Notes under the pieces: model-generated
Databases searched by the model: none
Told to the model about the DNA's origin: nothing
What the model saw: the letters and a program-made list of their open reading frames with translations, nothing else
Shown: one piece after another, positions 8,801 through 13,853 of the stretch
Layout of the letters: the number at the start of each line of letters is the position of its first letter
Numbering within the stretch: position 1 is the first letter of the stretch
Position numbers and translations under genes: made by a program
Source of the DNA: JACDAV01 sp036556145
Lineage (GTDB): Bacteria; Chloroflexota; Limnocylindria; Limnocylindrales; CSP1-4
Direction of reading: 5' to 3'
Assembly: GCA_036556145.1 (NCBI GenBank)
Contig: DATBKB010000011.1
Span: 1 to 25,375 of the forward strand
DNA length: 25,375 bases

Positions 8801-9806
8801 CCAGGGCGTCGACATCTTCAACTACGCCGGCGTGATCGCCGACCTCAACCTGTCGAACAACACGATCACGAGCAGCAGCTCGGTCCTGAACTCGGTCGGC
8901 AGCGGCATCCGGGTCATCGCCCGCGGCGGCGCCGCCAACGCCGCGGACATCACCAAGGCGACGATCAACAACAACACGATCAACAACTTCCCAAGCGGCG
9001 TCGGCCTCCAGGTCCAGTGCGGCAACGCCGCCAACGAGGCGGCACCGGCGGCCGACTGCGGGACCGCCGGCAGCGGCACGAACGTCGTGGCGATCACGAA
9101 CAACAAGGTCAACGGGAGCGGGCTCGGCTCGACGGTCCACACGGGCGCCGAGGGCATCATCGCCCTCGTCAACGGCGTCGGTCAGGGCAACTTCACCATC
9201 ACCGGGAACGAGGTCCGGAACACGACCGGCACGTCGATCTCGAGCTCCGCCTTCGGTGACGCCGTCGTGACCGAGACGGTCTCGAGCAACACGATCGTCT
9301 CGGACAACACCGTCGGCTCGCAGGGGATCGGGATCGGCACGAGCACGACCGGCGGCTTCGTGACGAACACGCCGAGCATGACCGTGACCGTCTCGAGCAA
9401 CAACGTCAGCGACACCGACGGGAACGGGATCCTCGCAGTCGCCCGGGACGCGGAGAGCGGCCTGCTGAAGATCAAGGTCCTCAGCAACGTCGTGGGTGCG
9501 CCCCAATCCGGCGTCCGGCAGGGCATTCGCGTCGATGCGGGCAACGCCACCGGCGACAACGACGTGTGCCTGGAGATCTCCGGAAACACCAGCACCTTCT
9601 CCGTCGGTCAGCCGGCGGCGCTCGGAATCGGGCTCCGCAAGCAGGGCACCAGCACGACCGTCAACGCCTTCGGGATCGTGGGCCTCTCGCCGTCCCCCGC
9701 GACCGGACCCCAGGTGATCGCCTATGTCACCGGTCAGAACCCGCTGGGTGGCGGCACGCTCCTGATCTCGTCCACGGACGGATTCACGAGCTGCGCGTCC
9801 TTCTAG
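2889..9806 (+). CDS. Giant secreted cadherin/Ig-repeat and beta-helix protein
   Basis: Exported surface or extracellular protein of 2305 residues, probably adhesive. The GTG at 2889 is preferred over one at 2811 because GGGAGG ends eight bases before it and the product then opens with a clean signal peptide (basic start, hydrophobic core, cleavage near ASA-AP at about residue 30). Residues 30-290 form an unassigned Cys-containing domain with a CARDB/DUF11-like TFTVTVFNTG motif. A cadherin-like Ig module follows (about 293-400). Linker motifs of the VNDAP type recur at about 401, 535, 664, 796 and 924 (period near 130), then at 1053, 1155 and 1255 (period near 100, with acidic DENEP and TDPDAGD motifs typical of Ca-binding cadherins). 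From WYVDNTATAG (about 1372) to the end it is Asn/Thr/Gly-rich beta-helix with many NNTI turns. There is no sortase motif, C-terminal TM or secretion domain. Its TAG touches the next gene's ATG. Confidence 0.85.
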   Translation: MVGAFGRTRLAVVVCAFVAFAMAATVASAAPTFSATAAMNPLVQYLNDRTGTTFTVTVFNTGDTSFGAVDIARGSPSWTITACPAGPTGWRIERHVWGCRYISRTTAADNIPGHSSNSQFRIRATVRSGTADFFGRWRVVVSKTTSFTTAANLRSAPQNAPGLKLMVHSFQVTDAVIVSSARPIGSACPARTTANHSAAAAAQDRVVAICGRNRANVALRPLAAYATLGGTLVDSHGAFTSGLIPRNSGNVVIGNWANVDITATPGAGKTIVAKVGSHSTRTSPSTTLAGYTATNAAPVAAAASATTAEDTASGPIGLSATDANGHAMTFSIVGAPVHGSLSAITAAPCVATSPAPNTCTATVVYTPDPDYNGPDSFTYRATDSHGAAGALAIVSITVTPVNDAPTVTTTGGSTAYTENGSAAVDSGLLVADIDDTMLAGATVQITSGCVMAQDRLGVPGSIPPGIATIVYTISECKLAITGNATIANYQAFLRGVTYSNLSDNPTTGARTVTFKVNDGDVDSTGATKGVTVAAVNDAPVVTTSGGSTAVTEGSASHVDGGLTVTDPDDTDLGGGQVRISAGFESGDELLFVDTGTISGVYNTGTGVLALTGTDTVANYQEALRSVEFRTTNDHPNPSRTVAFKVNDGDIDSTEATQSLTVSGVNDAPSISAPTAIAAADGIDSPVIGLSISDPDAAGDDVSLTISVGDGDVEFDTTVVGGIEEDDLSGPAGTNPVTVTASIAQINTTLGATNGLMYVPPTTPGAEDTITLTLDDLGNNGSGGPLTDDATITVEFDEAPVVTTSAGDTAATEDGAPVAVDSALTVSDGDDTHLESATVRIIGPQAGDALQFTNSPPITGSGSGTTTITLTGTATLAEYQAALRSITFSTTANDPSASKTVGFVAYDGDLPSAEATKGIAVTGADDAPVVTATPGTLNYSEGDGAVVIDPGVGVTDPDDTEIESATVAVAACHGGQDVLGFDDTADITGSFDVPTCTLTLTGTATVNDYRDALRTVTYSNGSNDPNTAQRIVTFHVSDGDLSGEDSRLIDIFATNDAPTDIALSDSTIDENEPGGTTVGTFSTTDPDSGDTHTYELVAGDGATDNAAFQVNGANLDAVGSFDFEADTSYSIRVRTTDDGSPQLTYEEQFTISVNDVNEPPTAIQLSNNTVDENQPTSTVVGTLTTTDPDAGDTFTYTLVSGLGDEDNASFSTSGDQLLTNEVFDYETKSVYFVRVQTTDSGGETFSWSFSITINDINDAPTAEDDSFTGVGNTGLFVGSPSIPAGQAGKAISGSVLANDSDQDGDLIEVEAVSGGATDGGGTITIEADGDFVYHPQAGDTADTFNYRVCDSGPCSSAVANSTATVTITLTGEVWYVDNTATAGGDGTSDGPFDTLLEAEAASGTGDTVFVFEGDGTTTGLDSGIAMDANGRLIGESITLVVDSVTLHTAVPGASPTLTASNEDVVDLDDGNEIRGFVIDPAGTGGGIAGGAGDASGSIGSITVNDTGTLADQPGLELNGTSGTWLLSDLSVTTSGSSTAVGVLLSNAGTVEFTPLTGIAISTDGAKALDVFGTTLAPGSTIDTVTVTGSGSGGVSIVNTTGPLTLTDLDLTTTSGTAAAFRLSSAGSITVPGSGTANVSATGGPAIEVSGTPGITLAFDDVDSASSASSGISLGGLGTGTFSAASGDITGAAGTAFSVSGGSGSITYPGNLNNGAGATASITNRTGGTVALSGQINDTGDAGGGITVSNNSGGSTVFSNATKTLNTGSGIAVLFNGGDGHSLSFTNGGLDIDTTTGKGIDATGLGVATPRASLTITGANNTISTTTGRALDVVNTDIGASGVTFLSISANGAVNGIRLSSTGITGGGLTVTGDGTNNGSGGTIQNTTTGIDLTNTRNVSLSSMNISNATASGIAGTQVVNFSLVNSTINNSGSGHTVVDSSNVAFNTTAAGTENNLSGNVTITGNTLTNAWYQGVDIFNYAGVIADLNLSNNTITSSSSVLNSVGSGIRVIARGGAANAADITKATINNNTINNFPSGVGLQVQCGNAANEAAPAADCGTAGSGTNVVAITNNKVNGSGLGSTVHTGAEGIIALVNGVGQGNFTITGNEVRNTTGTSISSSAFGDAVVTETVSSNTIVSDNTVGSQGIGIGTSTTGGFVTNTPSMTVTVSSNNVSDTDGNGILAVARDAESGLLKIKVLSNVVGAPQSGVRQGIRVDAGNATGDNDVCLEISGNTSTFSVGQPAALGIGLRKQGTSTTVNAFGIVGLSPSPATGPQVIAYVTGQNPLGGGTLLISSTDGFTSCASF

Positions 9807-10313
9807 ATGGCCGAGCCCTTCCTCTCCGAGATCCGGCTGATGAGCTTCGTCTTCGCGCCCAAGGGCTGGGCGCTCTGCAACGGCCAGCTCCTGCCGATCA
9901 ACCAGAACCAGGCACTGTTCGCCCTCCTCGGGACGACGTACGGAGGCAACGGCCAGACGAACTTCGCGCTGCCCGACCTGCGCGGCCGCGTGCCGATCCA
10001 CACGAGCGCCGGTCACACGCTCGGCAGCCAGGGCGGAGAGCAGGCCCACACCCTCACGATCGCCGAGCTGCCCACCCACCAGCACCTCGTGCAGGGATCC
10101 TCGGCGCCGGCCTCGACGGGCACGCCATCGTCCGGCGTGACCCTGGCCGCCTCGACGGCCTCGCAGCTCTACGGCCCGGGCGTGAACCTTGCCGCGATGG
10201 ATCCTGGATCCGTCGGCAATGTCGGCGGCAGCCAGGCCCACCAGAACATGCAGCCGTACCTGACACTCAACTTCTGCATCGCCCTGCAGGGCATCTTCCC
10301 GTCCCAGAACTGA
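9807..10313 (+). CDS. Tail-collar domain protein 1 (MdpB-like)
   Basis: 168-residue member of the phage tail Collar / microcystin-dependent-protein family. The collar signature is complete: APKGWALCNGQLLPI (about 18-31), LFALLGTTYGGNG (38-49), FALPDLRGRVPIH (53-65) and ELPTHQH near 87-93, ending in NFCIALQGIFP. In phages such domains cap tail fibres. The role of free-standing bacterial copies is unknown. The ATG follows the TAG of the giant gene with no base between, and there is no ribosome site, so translation probably continues by re-initiation. It has no signal peptide. It is closely similar to the next two genes, which points to local duplication. There are no capsid, tail-tube or lysis genes nearby, so it is not obviously part of a prophage. 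Confidence 0.9.
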   Translation: MAEPFLSEIRLMSFVFAPKGWALCNGQLLPINQNQALFALLGTTYGGNGQTNFALPDLRGRVPIHTSAGHTLGSQGGEQAHTLTIAELPTHQHLVQGSSAPASTGTPSSGVTLAASTASQLYGPGVNLAAMDPGSVGNVGGSQAHQNMQPYLTLNFCIALQGIFPSQN

Positions 10314-10325
10314 GGTCCGAGGCGC

Positions 10326-10835
10326 GTGGCACAACCCTACGTGGGCGAGATCCGGATGTTCGGCGGGAACTTCGCCCCGGCCGGGTGGATGTTCTGCGAA
10401 GGACAGCTCCTCCCGATCTCCGAGAACGAGACGCTCTTCCAGCTGATCGGCACGACGTACGGCGGCGACGGCGAGTCCACGTTCGCGCTGCCCGACCTGC
10501 GGGGCCGGGTCCCGATCCATCAGGGCATCGGGTTCATCCTCGCCGAAACCGGCGGCGTCGAGTCCGTCACCCTCACCGTCCAGCAGATCCCGGCCCATGC
10601 CCACCCGTTGCTCGGCACGAATGATGTCGCGACCGCCACGGCCCCGGGTGGCGCGGTGCTTGCGGCGACGACCGGGGCGACGACCGCCGCCTACGGGACG
10701 GACAACCCGATGACGAACATGCACGCGTCGTCGATCACGCCGGTGGGCGGGTCGCAGCCCCACGCGAACTTCCAGCCGTTCCTCTGCGTGAGCTTCATCA
10801 TCTCGCTGTTCGGGATCTTCCCGAGCGCGACGTAG
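10326..10835 (+). CDS. Tail-collar domain protein 2 (MdpB-like)
   Basis: 169-residue paralogue with the same collar plan: APAGWMFCEGQLLPI, LFQLIGTTYGGDG, FALPDLRGRVPIH and QIPAHAH, ending FIISLFGIFP. The middle and C-terminal parts differ most from its neighbours, as expected for a variable ligand-facing part. It starts at GTG 10326, 12 bases after the previous stop. GAGG within that stop (TGAGG) is a usable, slightly distant ribosome site. There is no signal peptide and no membrane segment. Together with the flanking copies it could form a mixed trimer, since collar and fibre tips are usually trimeric. That is inference. Confidence 0.9.
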   Translation: MAQPYVGEIRMFGGNFAPAGWMFCEGQLLPISENETLFQLIGTTYGGDGESTFALPDLRGRVPIHQGIGFILAETGGVESVTLTVQQIPAHAHPLLGTNDVATATAPGGAVLAATTGATTAAYGTDNPMTNMHASSITPVGGSQPHANFQPFLCVSFIISLFGIFPSAT

Positions 10836-10845
10836 GAGACGGTAC

Positions 10846-11364
10846 GTGGCTGATCCCTTCGTCGCGGAGATCCGGATCTTTCCGTTCAACTTCGCCCCGA
10901 CCGGCTGGGCGCAGTGCAACGGGCAGCTGCTGCCCATCTCCCAGAACACCGCGCTGTTCTCGCTCCTCGGCACGACCTACGGCGGCGACGGGAAGAGCAC
11001 GTTTGCGCTGCCCGACCTGCGCGGGAACGGCCCGATGCACCCGGGCCAGGGCCCCGGCCTCAGCCTCCACGACCTGGGCGAGACCGGCGGGTCCGAAACC
11101 GTCACGCTGCTCACGAGCGAGATCCCGGCCCATAGCCACGCCCTGGTCGCCTCGCAGTCCGACGCGATCGAGCGCATCCCGGCGGGTCAACGGCTGGCAA
11201 CGGGCATCGGCGTCGGGATGTACGGCGCTCCTGGGAGTCCGGTGTCGCTTGGGCAGGCTGCGCTGGCACCCACGGGCGGCGGCCAGCCCCACAACAACAT
11301 GCAGCCGTACCTGACGCTCAACTTCTGCATCGCCCTGCAGGGCGTCTTCCCGCCACGGGGCTAG
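10846..11364 (+). CDS. Tail-collar domain protein 3 (MdpB-like)
   Basis: 172-residue third copy with APTGWAQCNGQLLPI, LFSLLGTTYGGDG and FALPDLRG, then NGPMHPGQG where copies 1 and 2 have RVPIH. EIPAHSH follows, and the end NFCIALQGVFP is nearly identical to copy 1. The extra GLSLHDLGETGGSETV stretch is the more usual family form, so this copy is closest to stand-alone microcystin-dependent proteins. The GTG start at 10846 has GGAG seven bases upstream, and the previous TAG stop is fused into this ribosome site (TAGGAG). The same TAGGAG arrangement recurs at its own end for the following gene. Confidence 0.9.
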   Translation: MADPFVAEIRIFPFNFAPTGWAQCNGQLLPISQNTALFSLLGTTYGGDGKSTFALPDLRGNGPMHPGQGPGLSLHDLGETGGSETVTLLTSEIPAHSHALVASQSDAIERIPAGQRLATGIGVGMYGAPGSPVSLGQAALAPTGGGQPHNNMQPYLTLNFCIALQGVFPPRG

Positions 11365-11373
11365 GAGCGAGGC

Positions 11374-12081
11374 ATGGAGCGCACCGTTCTCGAGGGCCTG
11401 ACGCGTCGACGCTTCCTCGTCGGCGCGGGGGCCGTGGCGGCGACGCCCGTCCTCGTCCGTCTCGGGGCAGCGCTCCTCGATGTGGACGACCGGATCGACC
11501 TCGACGCCCTCGGGCTCCCGCCGCTCAACCTCGGCTACCTCGAGGGCAGCGACGCAGTGGCCGGGCTTGGCGGCGGCGGGCTCGCCGCGCGGCTGTCGGG
11601 TCTCGTGCGCCCGGCCACGAGCGGGCGCACTGGGGACCAGCGGCTCGTGGGACAGACGGTCCGGGTGACGGTCCACGGTCTCCATCCGTCGACGGCCCTG
11701 GCCCGAACCGCCGGCGCCGTCCACCTCGACGCGCTCTTCGCGTCGCACGATCCCGCCGAGCCGCACCCGTTCTACGCCTGGACGCTCGCCGCGGGAGGGG
11801 CCGGGGCCGCCGGCCGGCGGAGCACGTTCGTCGTCGCGCTCGACCGGAGTCCCAGGTTCGGGATCGCGCTCGCGGCCGGCACCGGCGCGACGCGACAGAC
11901 CCGGGCCGCGGTCTTCGGGACCGGCTCCGGGCGCCAGCTCACGAAGCTGCGGCCGGGCGCGTACCTCGTGCCGGTGGCGCACGACGGCTGGGCCGGCGCC
12001 CGCCCCCTGCCGGCCGCCGACGATCCCGCGTGGTCGTCCGTGCCCTCGGTCCTCCTGACGATTGAGCCCGCCGCGGCCTGA
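11374..12081 (+). CDS. Tat-signal protein of unknown family
   Basis: 235 residues, family not recognised. The N-terminus LTRRRFLVGAGAVAATPVLVRLGAALL (residues 9-35) has a twin-arginine motif followed by a hydrophobic stretch, so it is probably exported folded by Tat or held at the membrane by an uncleaved signal. The rest is Ala/Gly/Arg-rich, with no cysteines or cofactor motifs that I can see. Phrases such as VGQTVRVTVHGLHP, RRSTFVVALDRSPRFGIALAAG and KLRPGAYLVPVAHDGW suggest a beta-rich fold. The ATG has GGAG six bases upstream, inside TAGGAG at the end of collar gene 3. Its place between collar proteins and an acetyltransferase suggests a structural or assembly role in the same system, but no function can be assigned. 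Confidence 0.75.
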   Translation: MERTVLEGLTRRRFLVGAGAVAATPVLVRLGAALLDVDDRIDLDALGLPPLNLGYLEGSDAVAGLGGGGLAARLSGLVRPATSGRTGDQRLVGQTVRVTVHGLHPSTALARTAGAVHLDALFASHDPAEPHPFYAWTLAAGGAGAAGRRSTFVVALDRSPRFGIALAAGTGATRQTRAAVFGTGSGRQLTKLRPGAYLVPVAHDGWAGARPLPAADDPAWSSVPSVLLTIEPAAA

Positions 12082-12589
12082 TCCTGACGCGGACCTGCCG
12101 ATTGGCCGGGTCGCGCTGCGAACGTCGACATCCGAGGATCGCGAGTTCCTCGTGGCGCTGTACGGCTCCGTGCGAGCCGAGGAGCTGACGCTCGTTCCCT
12201 GGACGGACGAGGAGAAGGCGGCGTTCGTGCGCATGCAGTTCGACGCCCAGGACGCCTGGTACCGGCAGGTCTATCCGGGGGGCCGCTTCAGCATCGTCAC
12301 CCTGAACGGCGAGCCGATCGGACGGTTGATCGTCGGCCGTCGGCCGGCCGAGGGCATCGTGGTCGTCGACATCACGCTCGTCCCCGAGCGGCGGGGCCGC
12401 GGCATCGGGACCCGGCTCGTGACGGATGTCCTCGAGGAGGCCGACCGCGAGGGCCTGCCGGTGACGCTCCGCGTCGAGCCCTGGAACCCGGTGCGGCGCC
12501 TCTATCTGCGCCTCGGCTTCGAGCCCGGACCGGTCGAAGGGGTCTACGAGTCGATGACGCGGCCAGCACGGCGGCCGATGGTCAGTTGA
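12062..12589 (+). CDS. GNAT-family N-acetyltransferase
   Basis: Acetyl-CoA dependent acetyltransferase of 175 residues, substrate unknown. Acetyl-CoA motif A is VVDITLVPERRGRGIGTRLVTDVLEEA, with the pyrophosphate-binding RRGRGIG. The C-terminal motif is LRVEPWNPVRRLYLRLGFEP. The start is uncertain. TTG at 12062 is the only plausible early start, gives a short Pro/Asp-rich tail before the fold begins at VALRTSTSEDREF, and overlaps the Tat gene by 20 bases. No clear ribosome site is seen. As the last gene of the operon, it may modify one of the collar proteins or the giant protein, for instance at an N-terminus. That is inference from position. Confidence 0.85.
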   Translation: MSPPRPDPDADLPIGRVALRTSTSEDREFLVALYGSVRAEELTLVPWTDEEKAAFVRMQFDAQDAWYRQVYPGGRFSIVTLNGEPIGRLIVGRRPAEGIVVVDITLVPERRGRGIGTRLVTDVLEEADREGLPVTLRVEPWNPVRRLYLRLGFEPGPVEGVYESMTRPARRPMVS

Positions 12590-12863
12590 AGACGGCCTCG
12601 TAGCGGGCGCCGTCGGCGTCCACGCCGATCGGCACGAGGAAGATCTCCAGTTCCCCCAGGGCGCCGTGCCGCAGCCGGTGGATCCGCTGGTCGAGGAAAG
12701 GCTCCCGGGGACCCGTGAAATCGAGGGCGAACGGGTGCGGCCGCGGGGCGCCGGGCTGGTGACCGAGCGAACGGACCTCGACGAGCCGGAGCGTGACGCC
12801 GTCGGCGTCGAAGACCGATCCCACGTGGGCGCTGAACGTCTCCGGGGTCATCGGGTCGACCAT
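12582..12863 (-). CDS. Small DUF6916-like protein
   Basis: 93-residue cytoplasmic-looking protein. The pattern SAHVGSVFDADGVTLRLVEVRSLG, then FALDFTGPREPFLDQRIHRLRHGALGELEIFLVPIG, then YEAVFN at the very end matches what I remember of the DUF6916 family, small proteins of unknown function that occur near tail-collar genes. I did not verify the assignment. It is convergent with the acetyltransferase gene, sharing its last eight bases. I chose the ATG at 12863 (MVDPMTPETF). A second ATG at 12851 and a longer frame to 12953 are possible. No ribosome site precedes the ATG, but a TAGGTT box ends seven bases upstream, so it may be leaderless. Confidence 0.7.
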   Translation of the reverse strand: MVDPMTPETFSAHVGSVFDADGVTLRLVEVRSLGHQPGAPRPHPFALDFTGPREPFLDQRIHRLRHGALGELEIFLVPIGVDADGARYEAVFN

Positions 12864-12870
12864 GGGCGGC

Positions 12871-12876
12871 AACCTA
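12871..12876 (-). promoter_or_regulatory. -10 box for a possible leaderless transcript
   Basis: TAGGTT on the minus strand (TANNNT pattern) ends seven bases before the ATG of the DUF6916-like gene, which lacks a Shine-Dalgarno sequence. Transcription would start at or next to the A of the ATG. No convincing -35 box is seen. The rest of 12877-13026 is the divergent upstream region of the membrane protein and shows nothing else clear. Confidence 0.35.
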
Positions 12877-13026
12877 CCACCCTCGACCCGGAGCCGGCCC
12901 GCCGGTGCCCCGACGCACCGTTCGGGTCGGCCGTACTCCCCCGTCGGGACCATTCGCCCGCTTGCCGTGCGAGCGAGCGCGGCACGATCCTTGGGCGCTC
13001 AATCCGAGGGGCTGGAAGGGGCATCG

Positions 13027-13638
13027 ATGACCCACACGAAGTTCACCCGCGTCGGCGGCTTCATCGCCCTGCTCGGCGGCACCCTGTGGGTCGCCGCCTT
13101 CGGCATCGTCGAGGCGCTGAACCCGCAGTTCGCCGGCATCCTCATCGCGCCGGCGATGTTCCTCCTCGTCGGCCTGCTCGCCCTCCAGGCGCGGCACGCG
13201 ACCGGCGGCGGCTTCCTCGGCTCGATGGGCTTTCTCCTCACGCTGCTCGGGCTCGTCATGATCGGCTACGGCAGCATCGGCAAGCTCGTGCTGACCGGCG
13301 AGATCCTCGGCTTCGCCTACGGGCCGATCGGCTTCACCGGCATCGCCCCCGGCGCCACGATCCTCGGCGCGGGCGCAGCGATCACGGCCGTGTCGATCCT
13401 CGTCGCGAACGTCATGCCTCGGCTGAGCCCGATCCCGTTGCTGCTCGGCGCGGCCGGCGTCGCCTTCGCCGGCGGGCTCGCCCTCTGGCGGCAGCTCCTC
13501 GAGGGCTCGCCCGCGGACGTGTTTCCGCTGGCGCTCGGCCCGGTGGCCGCGCTCTGGGCGCTCTTTGGACTCGGCTGGTTGTGGCTGGGCTACCTGCTCT
13601 GGTCCGAGGGCGCCAAGGTCCGCACCGTCCCGAACTGA
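13027..13638 (+). CDS. Polytopic membrane protein, function unknown
   Basis: 203 residues, mostly hydrophobic, with about six predicted membrane spans: near residues 9-30, 35-55, 63-84, 100-128, 135-153 and 165-192. The N-terminus MTHTKFTRVGG is short and basic, so this is probably not a cleaved signal peptide. The C-terminus is a short hydrophilic tail (SEGAKVRTVPN). I recognise no transport, catalytic or ligand motif. The fold looks like small four-to-six TM proteins that are usually left uncharacterised. The ATG at 13027 is chosen over earlier in-frame starts because GGAAGGGG lies six bases upstream and because the frame before it overlaps the opposite gene's promoter. It is a single-gene unit as far as can be seen. 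Confidence 0.8.
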   Translation: MTHTKFTRVGGFIALLGGTLWVAAFGIVEALNPQFAGILIAPAMFLLVGLLALQARHATGGGFLGSMGFLLTLLGLVMIGYGSIGKLVLTGEILGFAYGPIGFTGIAPGATILGAGAAITAVSILVANVMPRLSPIPLLLGAAGVAFAGGLALWRQLLEGSPADVFPLALGPVAALWALFGLGWLWLGYLLWSEGAKVRTVPN

Positions 13639-13663
13639 CCGGCGGGCGGCTTCACGGTGGCGG

Positions 13664-13773
13664 GGCTACTCCAGGTAGCCACGGCCGGGTAATCGTGCAG
13701 GCACGTGGCTCGTTCGGGCGTCCTTGGTCGCGATGCCTGCGTGTTCGTTCGCCGATGGCCACTCCGAGTAGCC
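13664..13773. repeat. Nested inverted repeats in the 215-bp gap before tldD
   Basis: This gap (13639-13853) contains an outer perfect 8-base inverted repeat, GGCTACTC (13664-13671) with GAGTAGCC (13766-13773). An inner perfect 7-base pair lies inside it, GCAGGCA (13697-13703) with TGCCTGC (13734-13740). The left outer arm can also fold alone with GTAGCC at 13675-13680, which could end transcription of the membrane protein gene, although no T-run follows. It does not fit a tRNA. It could be a structured RNA, a small repeat element or chance in GC-rich DNA. Confidence 0.4.
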
Positions 13774-13841
13774 AGGCGCTCCGACGCCGGCACCGGCAGC
13801 CGAATTGCTGGACGAGCAACGCGGAGGCTCCCCGTCCCGCC

Positions 13842-13847
13842 TAGCAT
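13842..13847 (+). promoter_or_regulatory. -10 box for a possible leaderless tldD transcript
   Basis: TAGCAT (TANNNT pattern) ends six bases before the tldD ATG. The only GGAGG nearby is almost 30 bases upstream, too far to guide ribosomes to this start. The spacing is what leaderless promoters in other bacteria show. No good -35 box is visible. Confidence 0.35.
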
Positions 13848-13853
13848 GGCGGC

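Noticed and set aside
8589..10973. Minus-strand frame of 794 codons across the beta-helix and collar genes
   Set aside because: Low-complexity Arg-rich translation with no family resemblance. The plus strand has collar motifs in the same bases.
9807..11364. Prophage or phage-tail remnant
   Set aside because: Only collar domains are present. There is no integrase, capsid, portal, tail tube, tape measure, lysis gene or attachment site.
13697..13740. tRNA-like fold in the tldD gap
   Set aside because: There is a 7-base stem, but no T-loop GTTCRA pattern, anticodon arm or CCA-proximal layout fits.
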